NCBI RefSeq assembly: GCF_004322395.1
Contig: NZ_SCTW01000073.1
Coordinates: 17,155 to 81,154 of the forward strand
Reading direction: 5' to 3'
Source: Methylobacter sp.
GTDB taxonomy: Bacteria > Pseudomonadota > Gammaproteobacteria > Methylococcales > Methylomonadaceae
DNA length: 64,000 nucleotides
Shown: piece after piece, positions 37,646 to 46,203 of the stretch
Layout of the letters: each line of letters begins with the position of its first letter
Position numbering within the stretch: the first letter of the stretch is position 1
Program-made: the position numbers and the translations under genes
Notes under the pieces: model-generated
The model's database searches: none
What the model was told of the DNA's origin: nothing
Seen by the model: the letters and a program-made list of their open reading frames with translations, nothing else

Positions 37646-38632
37646 ATGGCGAAGACTTTACTTGAACAACTGAGAGAAATGACTGTGGTGGTTGCCGATA
37701 CAGGTGATATCCAAGCGATTGAAACTTTCAAGCCCCGCGATGCGACGACCAACCCTTCGTTGATCACCGCTGCTGCTCAAATGCCGCAATATCAAGGAAT
37801 CGTTGATGATACTTTGAAAGGTGCCAGAGACACTTTAGGTAAAGATGCCTCTGCAGCGCAAGTGGCTACCCTTGCTTTTGAACGTTTGGCTGTTTCCTTC
37901 GGACGGAAGATACTCGAAGTCATTCCAGGACGGGTTTCCACTGAGGTAGATGCCCGTCTTTCTTACGATACCGATGCCAGTGTCCGCGTAGGCCGTGAAC
38001 TGATTGCTATGTACGAAGCGCAAGGCGTTTCGCGCGAACGAATCCTGATTAAAATTGCCGCGACTTGGGAAGGTATACAAGCAGCTGCCATTCTTGAAAA
38101 AGAAGGCATCCACACCAACTTAACTTTGTTATTTGGTCTGCATCAGGCTATCGCCTGTGCCGAGAATGGTATCACTCTAATCTCACCTTTTGTTGGACGT
38201 ATTCTGGATTGGTACAAAAAAGATACTGGTCGTGATTCTTATGCGCCTGCTGAAGATCCAGGTGTATTATCAGTTACGGAAGTATATAACTACTATAAAA
38301 AATTCGGCTATAAAACCGAAGTTATGGGCGCCAGCTTTCGTAATGTCGGCGAAATAGTTGAATTGGCGGGATGTGATTTATTGACTATTGCTCCATCCCT
38401 GCTGGCTGAGCTTCAGTCTACTGAAGGTGACCTAGTACGCAAGCTGGATCCTAAAAATGCTGCTAATGCGCCCATCGAAAAATTAAACATTGATAAGGCG
38501 ACTTTTGACCGCATGCATGCTGAAAATCGCATGGCATCTGAAAAACTTGCAGAAGGCATTGATGGTTTCACTAAGGCATTGGAATCGTTAGAAGGAATTC
38601 TTGCGGCACGATTGGCGAGTCTGGAAGGTTAA
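37646..38632 (+). CDS. tal: transaldolase
   Basis: 328 residues, class I TalB-like barrel: [33 protein letters not shown], the Schiff-base Lys in [15 protein letters not shown], and [14 protein letters not shown]. In the RuMP cycle it interconverts fructose 6-phosphate/erythrose 4-phosphate with sedoheptulose 7-phosphate and glyceraldehyde 3-phosphate. Completes the regeneration set with tkt. A weak hairpin (CCCGGC 38647-38652, GCCGGG 38674-38679) lies just after the stop. Confidence 0.96.
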   Translation: MAKTLLEQLREMTVVVADTGDIQAIETFKPRDATTNPSLITAAAQMPQYQGIVDDTLKGARDTLGKDASAAQVATLAFERLAVSFGRKILEVIPGRVSTEVDARLSYDTDASVRVGRELIAMYEAQGVSRERILIKIAATWEGIQAAAILEKEGIHTNLTLLFGLHQAIACAENGITLISPFVGRILDWYKKDTGRDSYAPAEDPGVLSVTEVYNYYKKFGYKTEVMGASFRNVGEIVELAGCDLLTIAPSLLAELQSTEGDLVRKLDPKNAANAPIEKLNIDKATFDRMHAENRMASEKLAEGIDGFTKALESLEGILAARLASLEG

Positions 38633-38885
38633 ACAGTTTTAAGCTGCCCGGCGGTATGTTTTCGTATTATAAAGCCGGGTGGTGCTGATTTTCATTCAAA
38701 CTATACGCAAGGGTAAAATCCCTGCTATGTTTAAAAATTGTAATATATAGAAGACGAATTATAAGTTGCCAATGTTAGCTTTATTGTATTCAGTAGAACT
38801 TTTAAAGTAGTATTCAAACCGACTCATTAACTTACATCTGTTTTCAGCTTATGTAATTCTATAAGTTGGGATTATTGTACTGTTT

Positions 38886-39220
38886 CTAAATTACCTGGTT
38901 ATCAGGCAACGTGTCTTCGAAAAGGGTGCTAACACCTATGTTGCTCATACATTGATCGTTTCCTTCTGGCGATCTGAAGCAACTGGTGATTTTCTGGCGA
39001 ACGTTACATGTGGATATTATTTTCGCCTTGATTGTTAAACGGTATCTCAACGTCGGTCATAAAGTGTAAGGTTTAGATTTCATAGTTCCGTAAGCGTTCG
39101 ATTGCGGGACTTGCTACACGTTTGTGCCAGCCACGCTGACCGGGCGCTTTCATGAGTTCTGGTGTCAAACATTCTGCTACGGCTTGTTTCAGTAAAATCC
39201 GATGGGGCAAAATTCGGTAG
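38886..39220 (-). pseudogene. IS66-family transposase C-terminal relic
   Basis: Minus-strand translation from about 39220 reads RILLKQAVAECL ... GQRGWHKRVASPAIERLRNYE, then after an in-frame stop TLHFMTDVEIPFNNQGENNIHM, another stop, and in a shifted frame VRQKITSCFRSPEG. These match, in order, the conserved end of IS66 TnpC proteins (LLERL...TLRFMTDF.VPFDNNQAE.DIRM, then V.QKISGCFRS.EG). Two stops and one frameshift show it is dead. No partner genes or inverted repeats were found. Confidence 0.75.
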
Positions 39221-39786
39221 CTTGCGCCTCGAACAACTCAACTTTCTTGCATTGGAACCAGTAAAAGGTCATTCATCCAGCTTAGCTCAATCTTTTTGCT
39301 CCTGTTCGTGTGCATAAGTCTGTTCCGGTGATGGGCATTACTCTGCGCATGCTGACAGATTGATCGAGAATAAGGTTTCCAATGGTCGTGTATATCGGGG
39401 AGTCGCTATTTTTGCGAAAGTATTTTTCGGCATCCTCGCCCAGCAAGCGGCAAAGAATATGTGATAGCTAATTCCCGCTGCCCCAGCCTTCCGCTCCTAC
39501 TCACACCAAGTATCTATATCCTTGTAGGCGACGCGAACGTGATTTCGGAAAGCCTGCATTCTCAGTACTCAAACTACACTTCGTGAAAACACACTCGCTA
39601 TCAGTTCAGGAAACTATTTTGACTCCTGTCCGCAGCGAAGCAAAGAGTATGGTAGTTCTTCATAATCTAATGAATGCTTTTATGACTTAAACTGATAATT
39701 GTAAGAATTAACACCGAATGTTATTAAGCTATTATACATAGGGTATAATTTGCTTCACCTTTGACATTGATTTTACACGGGGAAAC
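39221..39786. other. decayed DNA upstream of the aminotransferase gene
   Basis: No intact gene. The minus strand from ~39490 to 39300 has open stretches (for example LGEDAEKYFRKNSD) that read like eroded coding sequence but match nothing I recognise; it may be more of the dead insertion sequence. At 39744-39749 TATAAT precedes the aspartate-aminotransferase-type gene and may be its -10 box; the ribosome site is CGGGGAAAC. Confidence 0.4.
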
Positions 39787-40968
39787 ATGAGCATCAAACT
39801 TTCTAACAGAGTTCAGGCAGTTAAACCATCACCGACTTTGGCGATTACCGCCAGGGCCGCGCAAATGCGTGCTGCGGGCAAAGACATTATCGGCCTTGGC
39901 GCCGGTGAGCCGGATTTCGACACCCCTGATCATATCAAGGCTGCGGCGGTTAAGGCTATTGAAAATGGTCACACCAAATACACCGCAGTGGACGGCATCG
40001 CCAGCCTGAAAAAAGCCATTATCGCCAAATACAAGAACGATAACGGCCTTGATTACCAAGCCAACCAGATCCTGGTTTCCTGCGGCGGCAAACAAAGCTC
40101 ATTCAACCTGACTCAAGCCCTGCTTAACGCGGGTGACGAGGTCATTATTCCCGCGCCGTTCTGGGTATCTTATCCTGATATGGTGTTACTGGCTGACGGC
40201 GTACCGGTTATTATCGAAACCACCCAGGCGCAAAATTTTAAAATATCACCGGAACAATTGCGCGCCGCGATTACCAATAAAACCCGGTTAATTTTTATCA
40301 ACAGCCCGTCCAACCCGTCCGGCGTTGCGTATAACCTGGAAGAGCTTAAAGCGCTGGGCGACGTGTTGAAAGATTTCCCGAACATCATCATTGCCACCGA
40401 TGATATGTACGAGCACATCCTGTGGAAGAAAGGCACGTTTGTTAATATCTTAAATGCGCATCCTGAGTTTTATGACCGCACCGTAGTCATGAACGGCGTA
40501 TCCAAAGCTTACTCAATGACCGGCTGGCGTATCGGCTATGCCGCAGGCCCGGCGGATTTGATTGAAGCGATGACGACCATCCAATCGCAAAGTACCTCCA
40601 ACCCGACCTCGATTTCGCAACATGCCGCAGAAGCCGCATTAACCGGCGACCAAAGTTTCATCGACAACATGTGCGTTGAATTTAAAAAACGTCACGATTA
40701 TGTCGTTAGCGAACTGAACAGCATAGACGGCGTTGAATGCCTTGAAACCGACGGTACGTTTTATGTATTTCCTAATGTGGAAAAGCTGATTGCCAGACTG
40801 GACAACATCAATGACGATCTTGGCTTTTCCGAGTATTTAATTGAAGAAGCCGGTGTTGCGTTGGTGCCGGGCTCTGCGTTCGGCACACCGGGGCACATCA
40901 GAATTTCGATAGCCACCAGCATGGCGAATCTGCAAAAGGCTATGGAGCGGATTAAGAAAGCGATTTAA
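39787..40968 (+). CDS. aspC: PLP-dependent aspartate/aromatic aminotransferase (class I)
   Basis: 393 residues. Fold-type I aminotransferase of the Iγ (thermophile/cyanobacterial AspAT) subgroup: IIGLGAGEPDFDTP, YTAVDGI, INSPSNPSG (substrate Asn-Pro), DDMYEHILW (Asp and Tyr contacts to PLP), and the Schiff-base Lys in NGVSKAYSMTGWRIGYAAGP; C-terminal substrate Arg in GHIRISIA. Most likely aspartate or prephenate aminotransferase; gene symbol by function only. Monocistronic. Confidence 0.9.
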   Translation: MSIKLSNRVQAVKPSPTLAITARAAQMRAAGKDIIGLGAGEPDFDTPDHIKAAAVKAIENGHTKYTAVDGIASLKKAIIAKYKNDNGLDYQANQILVSCGGKQSSFNLTQALLNAGDEVIIPAPFWVSYPDMVLLADGVPVIIETTQAQNFKISPEQLRAAITNKTRLIFINSPSNPSGVAYNLEELKALGDVLKDFPNIIIATDDMYEHILWKKGTFVNILNAHPEFYDRTVVMNGVSKAYSMTGWRIGYAAGPADLIEAMTTIQSQSTSNPTSISQHAAEAALTGDQSFIDNMCVEFKKRHDYVVSELNSIDGVECLETDGTFYVFPNVEKLIARLDNINDDLGFSEYLIEEAGVALVPGSAFGTPGHIRISIATSMANLQKAMERIKKAI

Positions 40969-41103
40969 GGTTCCTCGTGGGCAAGCGGAGAAATTGCTTG
41001 CCCACCCTTACATTTCCGACGAAGTAACACAACCTCATCGGATGGGAGAACACATGGATTTAGTTAATATTAGTGTTGCAATAATAACAGCGATACTGCC
41101 TTC

Positions 41104-41448
41104 TTGGTACTTCGCAACGAAAAAGAGCAAGAAAGATTAAAATCCTTAGAGACTTATACATCGGAGGATAGGTATAAGGTAATCCTTCGGGACAGTTTTT
41201 TCACAATCTCTTATTCACTGGGCCTTTCCTTAAGTGTTGCCGGGCTAGCGCTGTTTATTGCGGCAGTGTTACCAATCCCAGAGTTAAAGAGGTTCCTGAT
41301 TATTTTAACGGCTACCGTTTTTTTTAGTGCTGGATGGATGCTTTTGCAATTGTTTGTCGAATTATCGAGAACGTTTAACCCTATAAAATCTTTAACAAAG
41401 AAGAAAAGTAAAATAGAGGCGCTGGAAAAAGAGAAAGATTTATTATAA
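41104..41448 (+). CDS. small two-helix membrane protein, possibly frameshifted
   Basis: 114 residues from a TTG at 41104. Two predicted membrane helices (about 35-55 and 60-82) with flanking charged ends. A better ribosome site (GGGAG) and ATG lie at 41054, in another frame that encodes MDLVNISVAIITAILPSWYF and stops at 41140. The two frames together read like one gene with an extra N-terminal hydrophobic helix, so either a frameshift has split it or it is a short leader peptide overlapping the gene. Function unknown. Confidence 0.5.
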   Translation: MVLRNEKEQERLKSLETYTSEDRYKVILRDSFFTISYSLGLSLSVAGLALFIAAVLPIPELKRFLIILTATVFFSAGWMLLQLFVELSRTFNPIKSLTKKKSKIEALEKEKDLL

Positions 41449-41520
41449 TTTTTAACTTAAAGTTGTAAGGCAAAGCCAAATTCAGCCATTTGTCCTTTGC
41501 AAAGCTTTGTTAGCTGCCAG

Positions 41521-41736
41521 CTCTTCAAGGCGTTCGGCCAGCCTACTTTTATGATGGACTGCCGGGTTACACCCACCCTGCTCGCCTCTTTAATCTAATA
41601 CATCAATCATCCAGGCAGGAAAATCAACATTTATTCATTTTTGGTTTTGCAAAGTTCTCTTTGCTTTAGATAAGTCCAAGGCATCAAAGATGTCATCTCC
41701 CACATCAAAGTTCTTATCAAATTCATCAGCTTTCAT
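41521..41736 (-). pseudogene. brnA: BrnA/CopG-type antitoxin relic
   Basis: From the ATG at 41736 the minus strand reads MKADEFDKNFDVGDDIFDAL, DLSKAKRTLQNQK, then a stop, then VDFPAWMIDVLD, another stop, and in a shifted frame RVGVTRQSIIKV. This is the order of a BrnA-type antitoxin (acidic N-terminus, then the VDFP ribbon, then the VTRQSIIK helix) broken by two stops and a frameshift. Its ATG overlaps the stop of the toxin relic upstream. Confidence 0.72.
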
Positions 41737-41920
41737 ATAAGGCTTCCTCTTCTTTTCGTGATCTGCGAGCAGATATAATTCTAATGCGTGTTCCTCGGTA
41801 TGTGATTACGCCAGACCAATGCTTTCCTGCAATCACGCCAGCAACTAAAAACCGAGGCTCAAGAGGTAAATATTGGGCTGGAATAGATTCACCAATAACA
41901 GGCTATTTTAGGAAGCATAA
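41726..41920 (-). pseudogene. brnT: BrnT-type toxin relic, N-terminus missing
   Basis: The minus strand to the TGA at 41726-41728 encodes about 60 residues including VAGVIAGKHWSGVITYRGTR and IRIISARRSRKEEEALYES, the conserved C-terminal half of BrnT ribonuclease toxins (RIISARRa..kE...Y). The N-terminal catalytic part is absent: the frame runs into the gloA 3' end at 41922. The stop overlaps the antitoxin ATG, the usual brnTA arrangement, so a complete pair once lay here. Confidence 0.72.
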
Positions 41921-41921
41921 T

Positions 41922-42362
41922 TTACCAAGTCCCGGTATTTTCCATAGCCAGCCATTTCTCCGAAGGTAACAACGGCGCATCTTTCTGCAAAAGCTCGATA
42001 GAAATCTTGTCCGGCGAACGGATAAACGCCATGTGTCCGTCACGCGGCGGACGGTTGATAATTACCCCGGCATCCATCAATTTTTGGCAGGTTTCATAAA
42101 TATTATCGACTTCAAAAGCCAGATGACCGAAGTTGCGGCCGCCCTGATAATCCTCGGTATCCCAGTTATAAGTCAGCTCCAGCAACGGCGCGTGCATTTT
42201 TTCAGCCTGATAGGTATCCTCCGGCGCATGCAGATAGACCAGTGTATAGCGTCCTTCTTTATTATCCATCCTGTGGTGTTCGATCAGGCCGAGCTTGTTG
42301 CAATAAAAATCGAGTGATTCATTCAGGTCATGAACCCGAACCATCGCATGTAAATAACGCAT
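41922..42362 (-). CDS. gloA: glyoxalase I (lactoylglutathione lyase)
   Basis: 146 residues. VOC-fold metalloenzyme that converts the methylglyoxal-glutathione hemithioacetal to S-lactoylglutathione. All four metal ligands of the E. coli enzyme have matches: His5 ([10 protein letters not shown]), Glu in LLELTYNW, His in [10 protein letters not shown], and Glu in ISIELLQK. Methylglyoxal detoxification is a natural need in a RuMP organism with high triose phosphate flux. The C-terminal tail is slightly longer than in E. coli. Confidence 0.9.
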   Translation of the reverse strand: MRYLHAMVRVHDLNESLDFYCNKLGLIEHHRMDNKEGRYTLVYLHAPEDTYQAEKMHAPLLELTYNWDTEDYQGGRNFGHLAFEVDNIYETCQKLMDAGVIINRPPRDGHMAFIRSPDKISIELLQKDAPLLPSEKWLAMENTGTW

Positions 42363-42425
42363 AGTGTTTCTCCTTGTAATTGTGAGTAATCATTCTAAAG
42401 AGCACAAAGTGTATCTGTGCATTTT

Positions 42426-43763
42426 CTAGGTCGCATCTTGCAGATAAGTCTTTTCTTGATAGCTCCGGCTATGCCAAATAAATCCCAAGGCTGTCGCCAA
42501 CATCAATGCGGTAAAAAACCAAAAATAATCGGCTCCGGCAAGACGGCTGGAACCGTCCGGGGCTTCAATAAAAAAGTTCACCCCGCTGGTGAACAGGTTC
42601 CCGAGCGCAACCGCCGCCATATAAAGCGACATGACCAAAGATTTCATCGTCTTTGGCGCTTGCGTATAGGAAAACTCCAGACAGGTAATCGACACCATCA
42701 CTTCGGCGGAAGTCATCAATAAATAAGCCGGTAACTGCCAGCAAATATTCGGATGAAACCCTGCATCGATACGCATCTGAATACCGGCTATCCATCCGAA
42801 CGACAAAACTGAAACAAACAAACCGATGGCGATTTTGTTCAGATAACTTAAATGTAAAAACCTGCCCAGTGCCGGGTATAAAAACTTGTAAAACAACGGC
42901 GTGAGCAACACAATCAGCAAGGGGTTGGCGGCTTGAATCTGCGAGGGCAATATCTCGGTATTTAACACGACCCTATCCATCTGTTGCGCCTGCAAAACCC
43001 AGGACGAACCGTTTTGGTCGAACAAAGCCCAGAACATCGTAATGAATAAATAAATTCCGCCTAACCGGCCCAGGCAACGCAGGCCTTCTCCGCTCAAGGC
43101 CTCATTCACAAAGCCCATTCCGGCTGGGGGGATATGTACAAACCGGTATCGCCCCGACCAGAATATCGCCGTCGCCAACAGCATTAACAAGCCGGGCACC
43201 AGAAACGCGACCGATGCGCCGTAGGTTTTCAGCAGCCAAGGCATCATCAACATAGAGACGAAAGCCCCGAGATTAATCCCCAAATAAAACCAACTGAAGA
43301 TCTTGCTAAGCAAATGCCGATTGCCGACTCCAAACTGGTCGCCGACATGCGCCGAAACACAGGGTTTAATGCCGCCCGCGCCTAATGCAATCAAGATTTG
43401 CCCGACGAACAAACCGGTTCGCGTGTCATCCAGCGCCAAGCAAAAATGCCCCAAGCAATAGACAAGCGATAATAAGATGATAGTCCGGTATTTACCCAAA
43501 AACCCATCGGCCAGCAACGCCCCTAAAAACGGCGTGAAATAGGTGATGGAGGCGAACAAATGATAATACGCTTTTGCCTCGCTGTCCGACATAGGCGCAA
43601 GTTTGCCTGCCGCATCCACCATATATTGGGTCATGAACACGACCAAAATCGCCCGCATGCCGTAATAGCTAAAGCGTTCCGCGAATTCGTTACCAATAAT
43701 AAAAGGGATGCCGGAAGGTATTTTGGAGGAAAGAACCGGGACGGTACGATATGAAGTGTTCAT
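42426..43763 (-). CDS. POT/PTR2-family proton-coupled peptide transporter
   Basis: 445 residues from ATG 43763; an in-frame ATG at 43778 adds five residues. The POT signature FAERFSYYGMRAILVVFMTQYM (split here as NEFAERFSYYG and MRAILVVF) contains the ExxER proton-coupling motif, and GALLADGFLGKYRTI matches motif 1. About 12 to 14 membrane helices. Expected to import di/tripeptides into the cytoplasm with protons. No operon partners. Confidence 0.88.
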   Translation of the reverse strand: MNTSYRTVPVLSSKIPSGIPFIIGNEFAERFSYYGMRAILVVFMTQYMVDAAGKLAPMSDSEAKAYYHLFASITYFTPFLGALLADGFLGKYRTIILLSLVYCLGHFCLALDDTRTGLFVGQILIALGAGGIKPCVSAHVGDQFGVGNRHLLSKIFSWFYLGINLGAFVSMLMMPWLLKTYGASVAFLVPGLLMLLATAIFWSGRYRFVHIPPAGMGFVNEALSGEGLRCLGRLGGIYLFITMFWALFDQNGSSWVLQAQQMDRVVLNTEILPSQIQAANPLLIVLLTPLFYKFLYPALGRFLHLSYLNKIAIGLFVSVLSFGWIAGIQMRIDAGFHPNICWQLPAYLLMTSAEVMVSITCLEFSYTQAPKTMKSLVMSLYMAAVALGNLFTSGVNFFIEAPDGSSRLAGADYFWFFTALMLATALGFIWHSRSYQEKTYLQDAT

Positions 43764-43858
43764 AAATTCTGGTTCCATTTAAGTTATATATTGTCGCCGT
43801 TAAGTAATTTTCCAGTTGTCGCTTGGACACGCCACAATAAATCCGGAATTATTCGTGT

Positions 43859-44290
43859 TCAAATATTGCTGTTGATCCAGCGGACGATACCCGCAGCATC
43901 CATTGCGCCGGACATACGGGCTACTTCACGGCCGGATTTGAATGCAATCAGGGTAGGAATGCTGCGAATATTAAATTGCGCGGCGATGCCCTGCTCCTGT
44001 TCGGTGTTGAGTTTGGCTAAGCGCACCTGCGGTTCAAGTGAAACAGCCGCTTGGGCATAGGCTGGAGCCATCATTTTGCACGGCCCGCACCAGGACGCCC
44101 AGAAATCGACAACAACAGGAATATCGTTACGTCCAATATGCTGTTGAAAATTTCGGCCTGTCAGTTCCAACGGATGCCCGGCAAACAAAGACTGTTTACA
44201 TTGCCCGCAACGGGGATAATGGGGCAAGCGGTCCGATGCGACACGATTTACCGTATCGCAATGAGGACAAACAATGTGCAATGTATTCAT
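43859..44290 (-). CDS. trxC: thioredoxin 2
   Basis: 143 residues. An N-terminal zinc-binding part with two CxxC motifs (CPHC, CGQC) precedes the thioredoxin fold with active site WCGPC (VDFWASWCGPCKMMAP) and the cis-Pro loop IRSIPTLI. This combination is diagnostic of TrxC. Disulphide reductase in the cytoplasm, often linked to oxidative stress. Confidence 0.95.
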   Translation of the reverse strand: MNTLHIVCPHCDTVNRVASDRLPHYPRCGQCKQSLFAGHPLELTGRNFQQHIGRNDIPVVVDFWASWCGPCKMMAPAYAQAAVSLEPQVRLAKLNTEQEQGIAAQFNIRSIPTLIAFKSGREVARMSGAMDAAGIVRWINSNI

Positions 44291-44361
44291 GGGATGACCC
44301 TATTGTTAAGGTTTAGTTGCTCACGATATGAGGCCATCAAGGTTAAAACTCAAACTTTAAT

Positions 44362-44859
44362 TCATATACCCGCCAAAAACCGGCCGAATTCATCGATTAA
44401 CTGCGGCAATACGCTTAGCATCCGATGGTCGGTGTCATATAGATTCAAGCGGACACGATACTTTTGGCAAAACCGCCAAGCATTTTCAGGCGGCACAATA
44501 TCGTCCTGCCAACCGTGGAATACCTGAATAGCCTCAGCGCTCGGTTTAAACTCCGTTTGCCGATAACCGGGCAAATAAAACGCAGGCGCCAGAAAAAAAA
44601 GCCCTTTGGGTTTGATCGATTCCGATGCGACAGTCGCAACATAAGCGCCCATGCTGGAACCGATTAATACGACTTTATCGTAGCCGGATAAATCCATCGC
44701 CAGCAGTTGCTCGACCCGTTTATCGGGATCCAGTTGCTCGCGGTAATCCGGGCTTTCAAATGCATAGCCGTAGCGTTTGGCAACATCGGCAAAACCGACG
44801 GTTTTTTCGCCCCAAGGTGTACTGTCTTTTCCGTGATTATATATGACTAATTTTTTCAT
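44362..44859 (-). CDS. YqiA-like alpha/beta hydrolase
   Basis: 165 residues from ATG 44859; the in-frame TTG at 44874 is less likely. Short alpha/beta hydrolase: KLVIYNHGKDS, nucleophile elbow GSSMGAY (Ser in VLIGSSMGAYVA), and late His in YDTDHRMLS. Acidic residue in HGWQDDIVPP. Length and motif placement resemble small esterases of the YqiA/DUF-type group. Substrate unknown. Confidence 0.78.
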   Translation of the reverse strand: MKKLVIYNHGKDSTPWGEKTVGFADVAKRYGYAFESPDYREQLDPDKRVEQLLAMDLSGYDKVVLIGSSMGAYVATVASESIKPKGLFFLAPAFYLPGYRQTEFKPSAEAIQVFHGWQDDIVPPENAWRFCQKYRVRLNLYDTDHRMLSVLPQLIDEFGRFLAGI

Positions 44860-44938
44860 ATCGGTAACTGCCAAGATTGATTAATTGCTGATGAATGGTA
44901 TTACAATCTTGCACTCTTGTTATAGAAATCTATTTGCC

Positions 44939-45946
44939 ATGCCGACCCAAACAACATTCAAGCCCGCTTGGTGGTTAAGCAACAGCCATTTGCAGACGCT
45001 TTATCCTGCTTTATTAAGAAAAGCGCCTGCCCCGCCCGATTACCGACGCGAAAGATTAACGACTCCCGACGGTGATTTTATCGATGTCGATTATTGCGGA
45101 ACAGGCAATCAACCGCTGATTATCCTGATGCACGGCTTAACCGGCAGCTCGCAATCAAGCTATATTAAAGGCTTACAAGACGCTTTGTTCAGACAAGGTT
45201 TTCGCAGTGCCGTGCTTAATTTCCGGGGTTGCAGCGGATCGTCCAACAACAAAGCGCGCTGTTATCATTCAGGCGAAACAGAGGACATTCATTTTCTTTA
45301 TCAAACCTTGCGCCTGCGCGAACCCGAGACGCCTTTAGGCGCGGTCGGTTTTTCATTAGGCGGGAATGTGTTGCTCAAGTGGCTGGGCGAACAAGGCGAT
45401 CGATTAGACTTGTTTGCTGCTGTCGCTGTTTCAGTGCCGTTGCTGTTGGGAATCTGCGCGACAAAACTGGATAGCGGTTTTTCGAAATGTTATCGGGTTA
45501 ATTTATTGCGCGAGTTAAAGATATATATGCAGATCAAACTGCAACATCTGGAGCGCATAGGTCAAGCTGAAGAAGCGATGAAGATCAGAGAGCTGGGCGA
45601 TTTATCGACAATCGATTCGTTTTGGCAATATGACGACCGGGTTGTAGCCAAATTGCATGGCTTTAGTGATGTACACGATTATTACCGGCGCTCCAGTTCC
45701 AGACAATATCTCAAATTCATCAAAGTACCCACGCTATTGATTCAGGCGGTTGACGATCCGTTTATGACAAAGGAAATCCTGCCCGATCCGGATGAACTAT
45801 CGCCGCATATACAATTGGAAATTACCGATCACGGCGGACATGTCGGGTTTATCTCAGGATCAATACCGTTTAGCCCGAAGTATTGGTTGGATCAGCGGAT
45901 AACGGAATTTTTGGTGGGCTATATCGTTGACAGGGTTTCTGAGTAG
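44939..45946 (+). CDS. yheT: YheT-family alpha/beta hydrolase
   Basis: 335 residues from ATG 44939 (MPTQTTFKPAWWLSNSHLQ), the family start; the longer frame to 44885 has no ribosome site. YheT/UPF0017-type signature: HLQTLYPAL, IILMHGLTGSSQSSY, FRGCSGSSN, nucleophile GFSLGGN, and late acidic/His residues in DDPFMTKE and DHGGHVGFI. Divergent from the neighbouring hydrolase. Probable esterase; physiological substrate unknown. Confidence 0.9.
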   Translation: MPTQTTFKPAWWLSNSHLQTLYPALLRKAPAPPDYRRERLTTPDGDFIDVDYCGTGNQPLIILMHGLTGSSQSSYIKGLQDALFRQGFRSAVLNFRGCSGSSNNKARCYHSGETEDIHFLYQTLRLREPETPLGAVGFSLGGNVLLKWLGEQGDRLDLFAAVAVSVPLLLGICATKLDSGFSKCYRVNLLRELKIYMQIKLQHLERIGQAEEAMKIRELGDLSTIDSFWQYDDRVVAKLHGFSDVHDYYRRSSSRQYLKFIKVPTLLIQAVDDPFMTKEILPDPDELSPHIQLEITDHGGHVGFISGSIPFSPKYWLDQRITEFLVGYIVDRVSE

Positions 45947-45962
45947 TTATTTTATAAGCAGT

Positions 45963-46169
45963 CACCACGAACGACTGCACGGATGCAGGAGGTAGAGCAA
46001 TGCAGGAGCGATTGCCGAGACACGAAGGACACGAAGAGCGCAGGAAAATAAAGTTTCATGCAGCCAGCTTGAGGCGAGGTAAATAACAAGTCTTAACCGT
46101 TTCTGAGCTTGCCAAAAGGGACGATCAAGTTAAAAAGTCAAACTTCGTGTCCTTCGTGTCTTCGTGGTG
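45963..46169. repeat. CACGAAG-type inverted-repeat element
   Basis: The left side has CACCACGAA (45963-45971) and GACACGAAGGACACGAAG (46019-46036). The complement of the right end (46169-46143) reads CACCACGAAGACACGAAGGACACGAAG. The ends therefore form inverted repeats around non-coding DNA. The CACGAA(A/G) wording recurs in the element at 55520-55731. Probably a dispersed non-autonomous repeat. Confidence 0.55.
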
Positions 46170-46203
46170 ATTTTTTAAGCTTGCTAATCGGGTTTTCGCA
46201 ACG

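Noticed and set aside
41784..41969. 61-codon plus-strand open frame
   Set aside because: Antisense to the BrnT relic, whose conserved motifs are on the minus strand.
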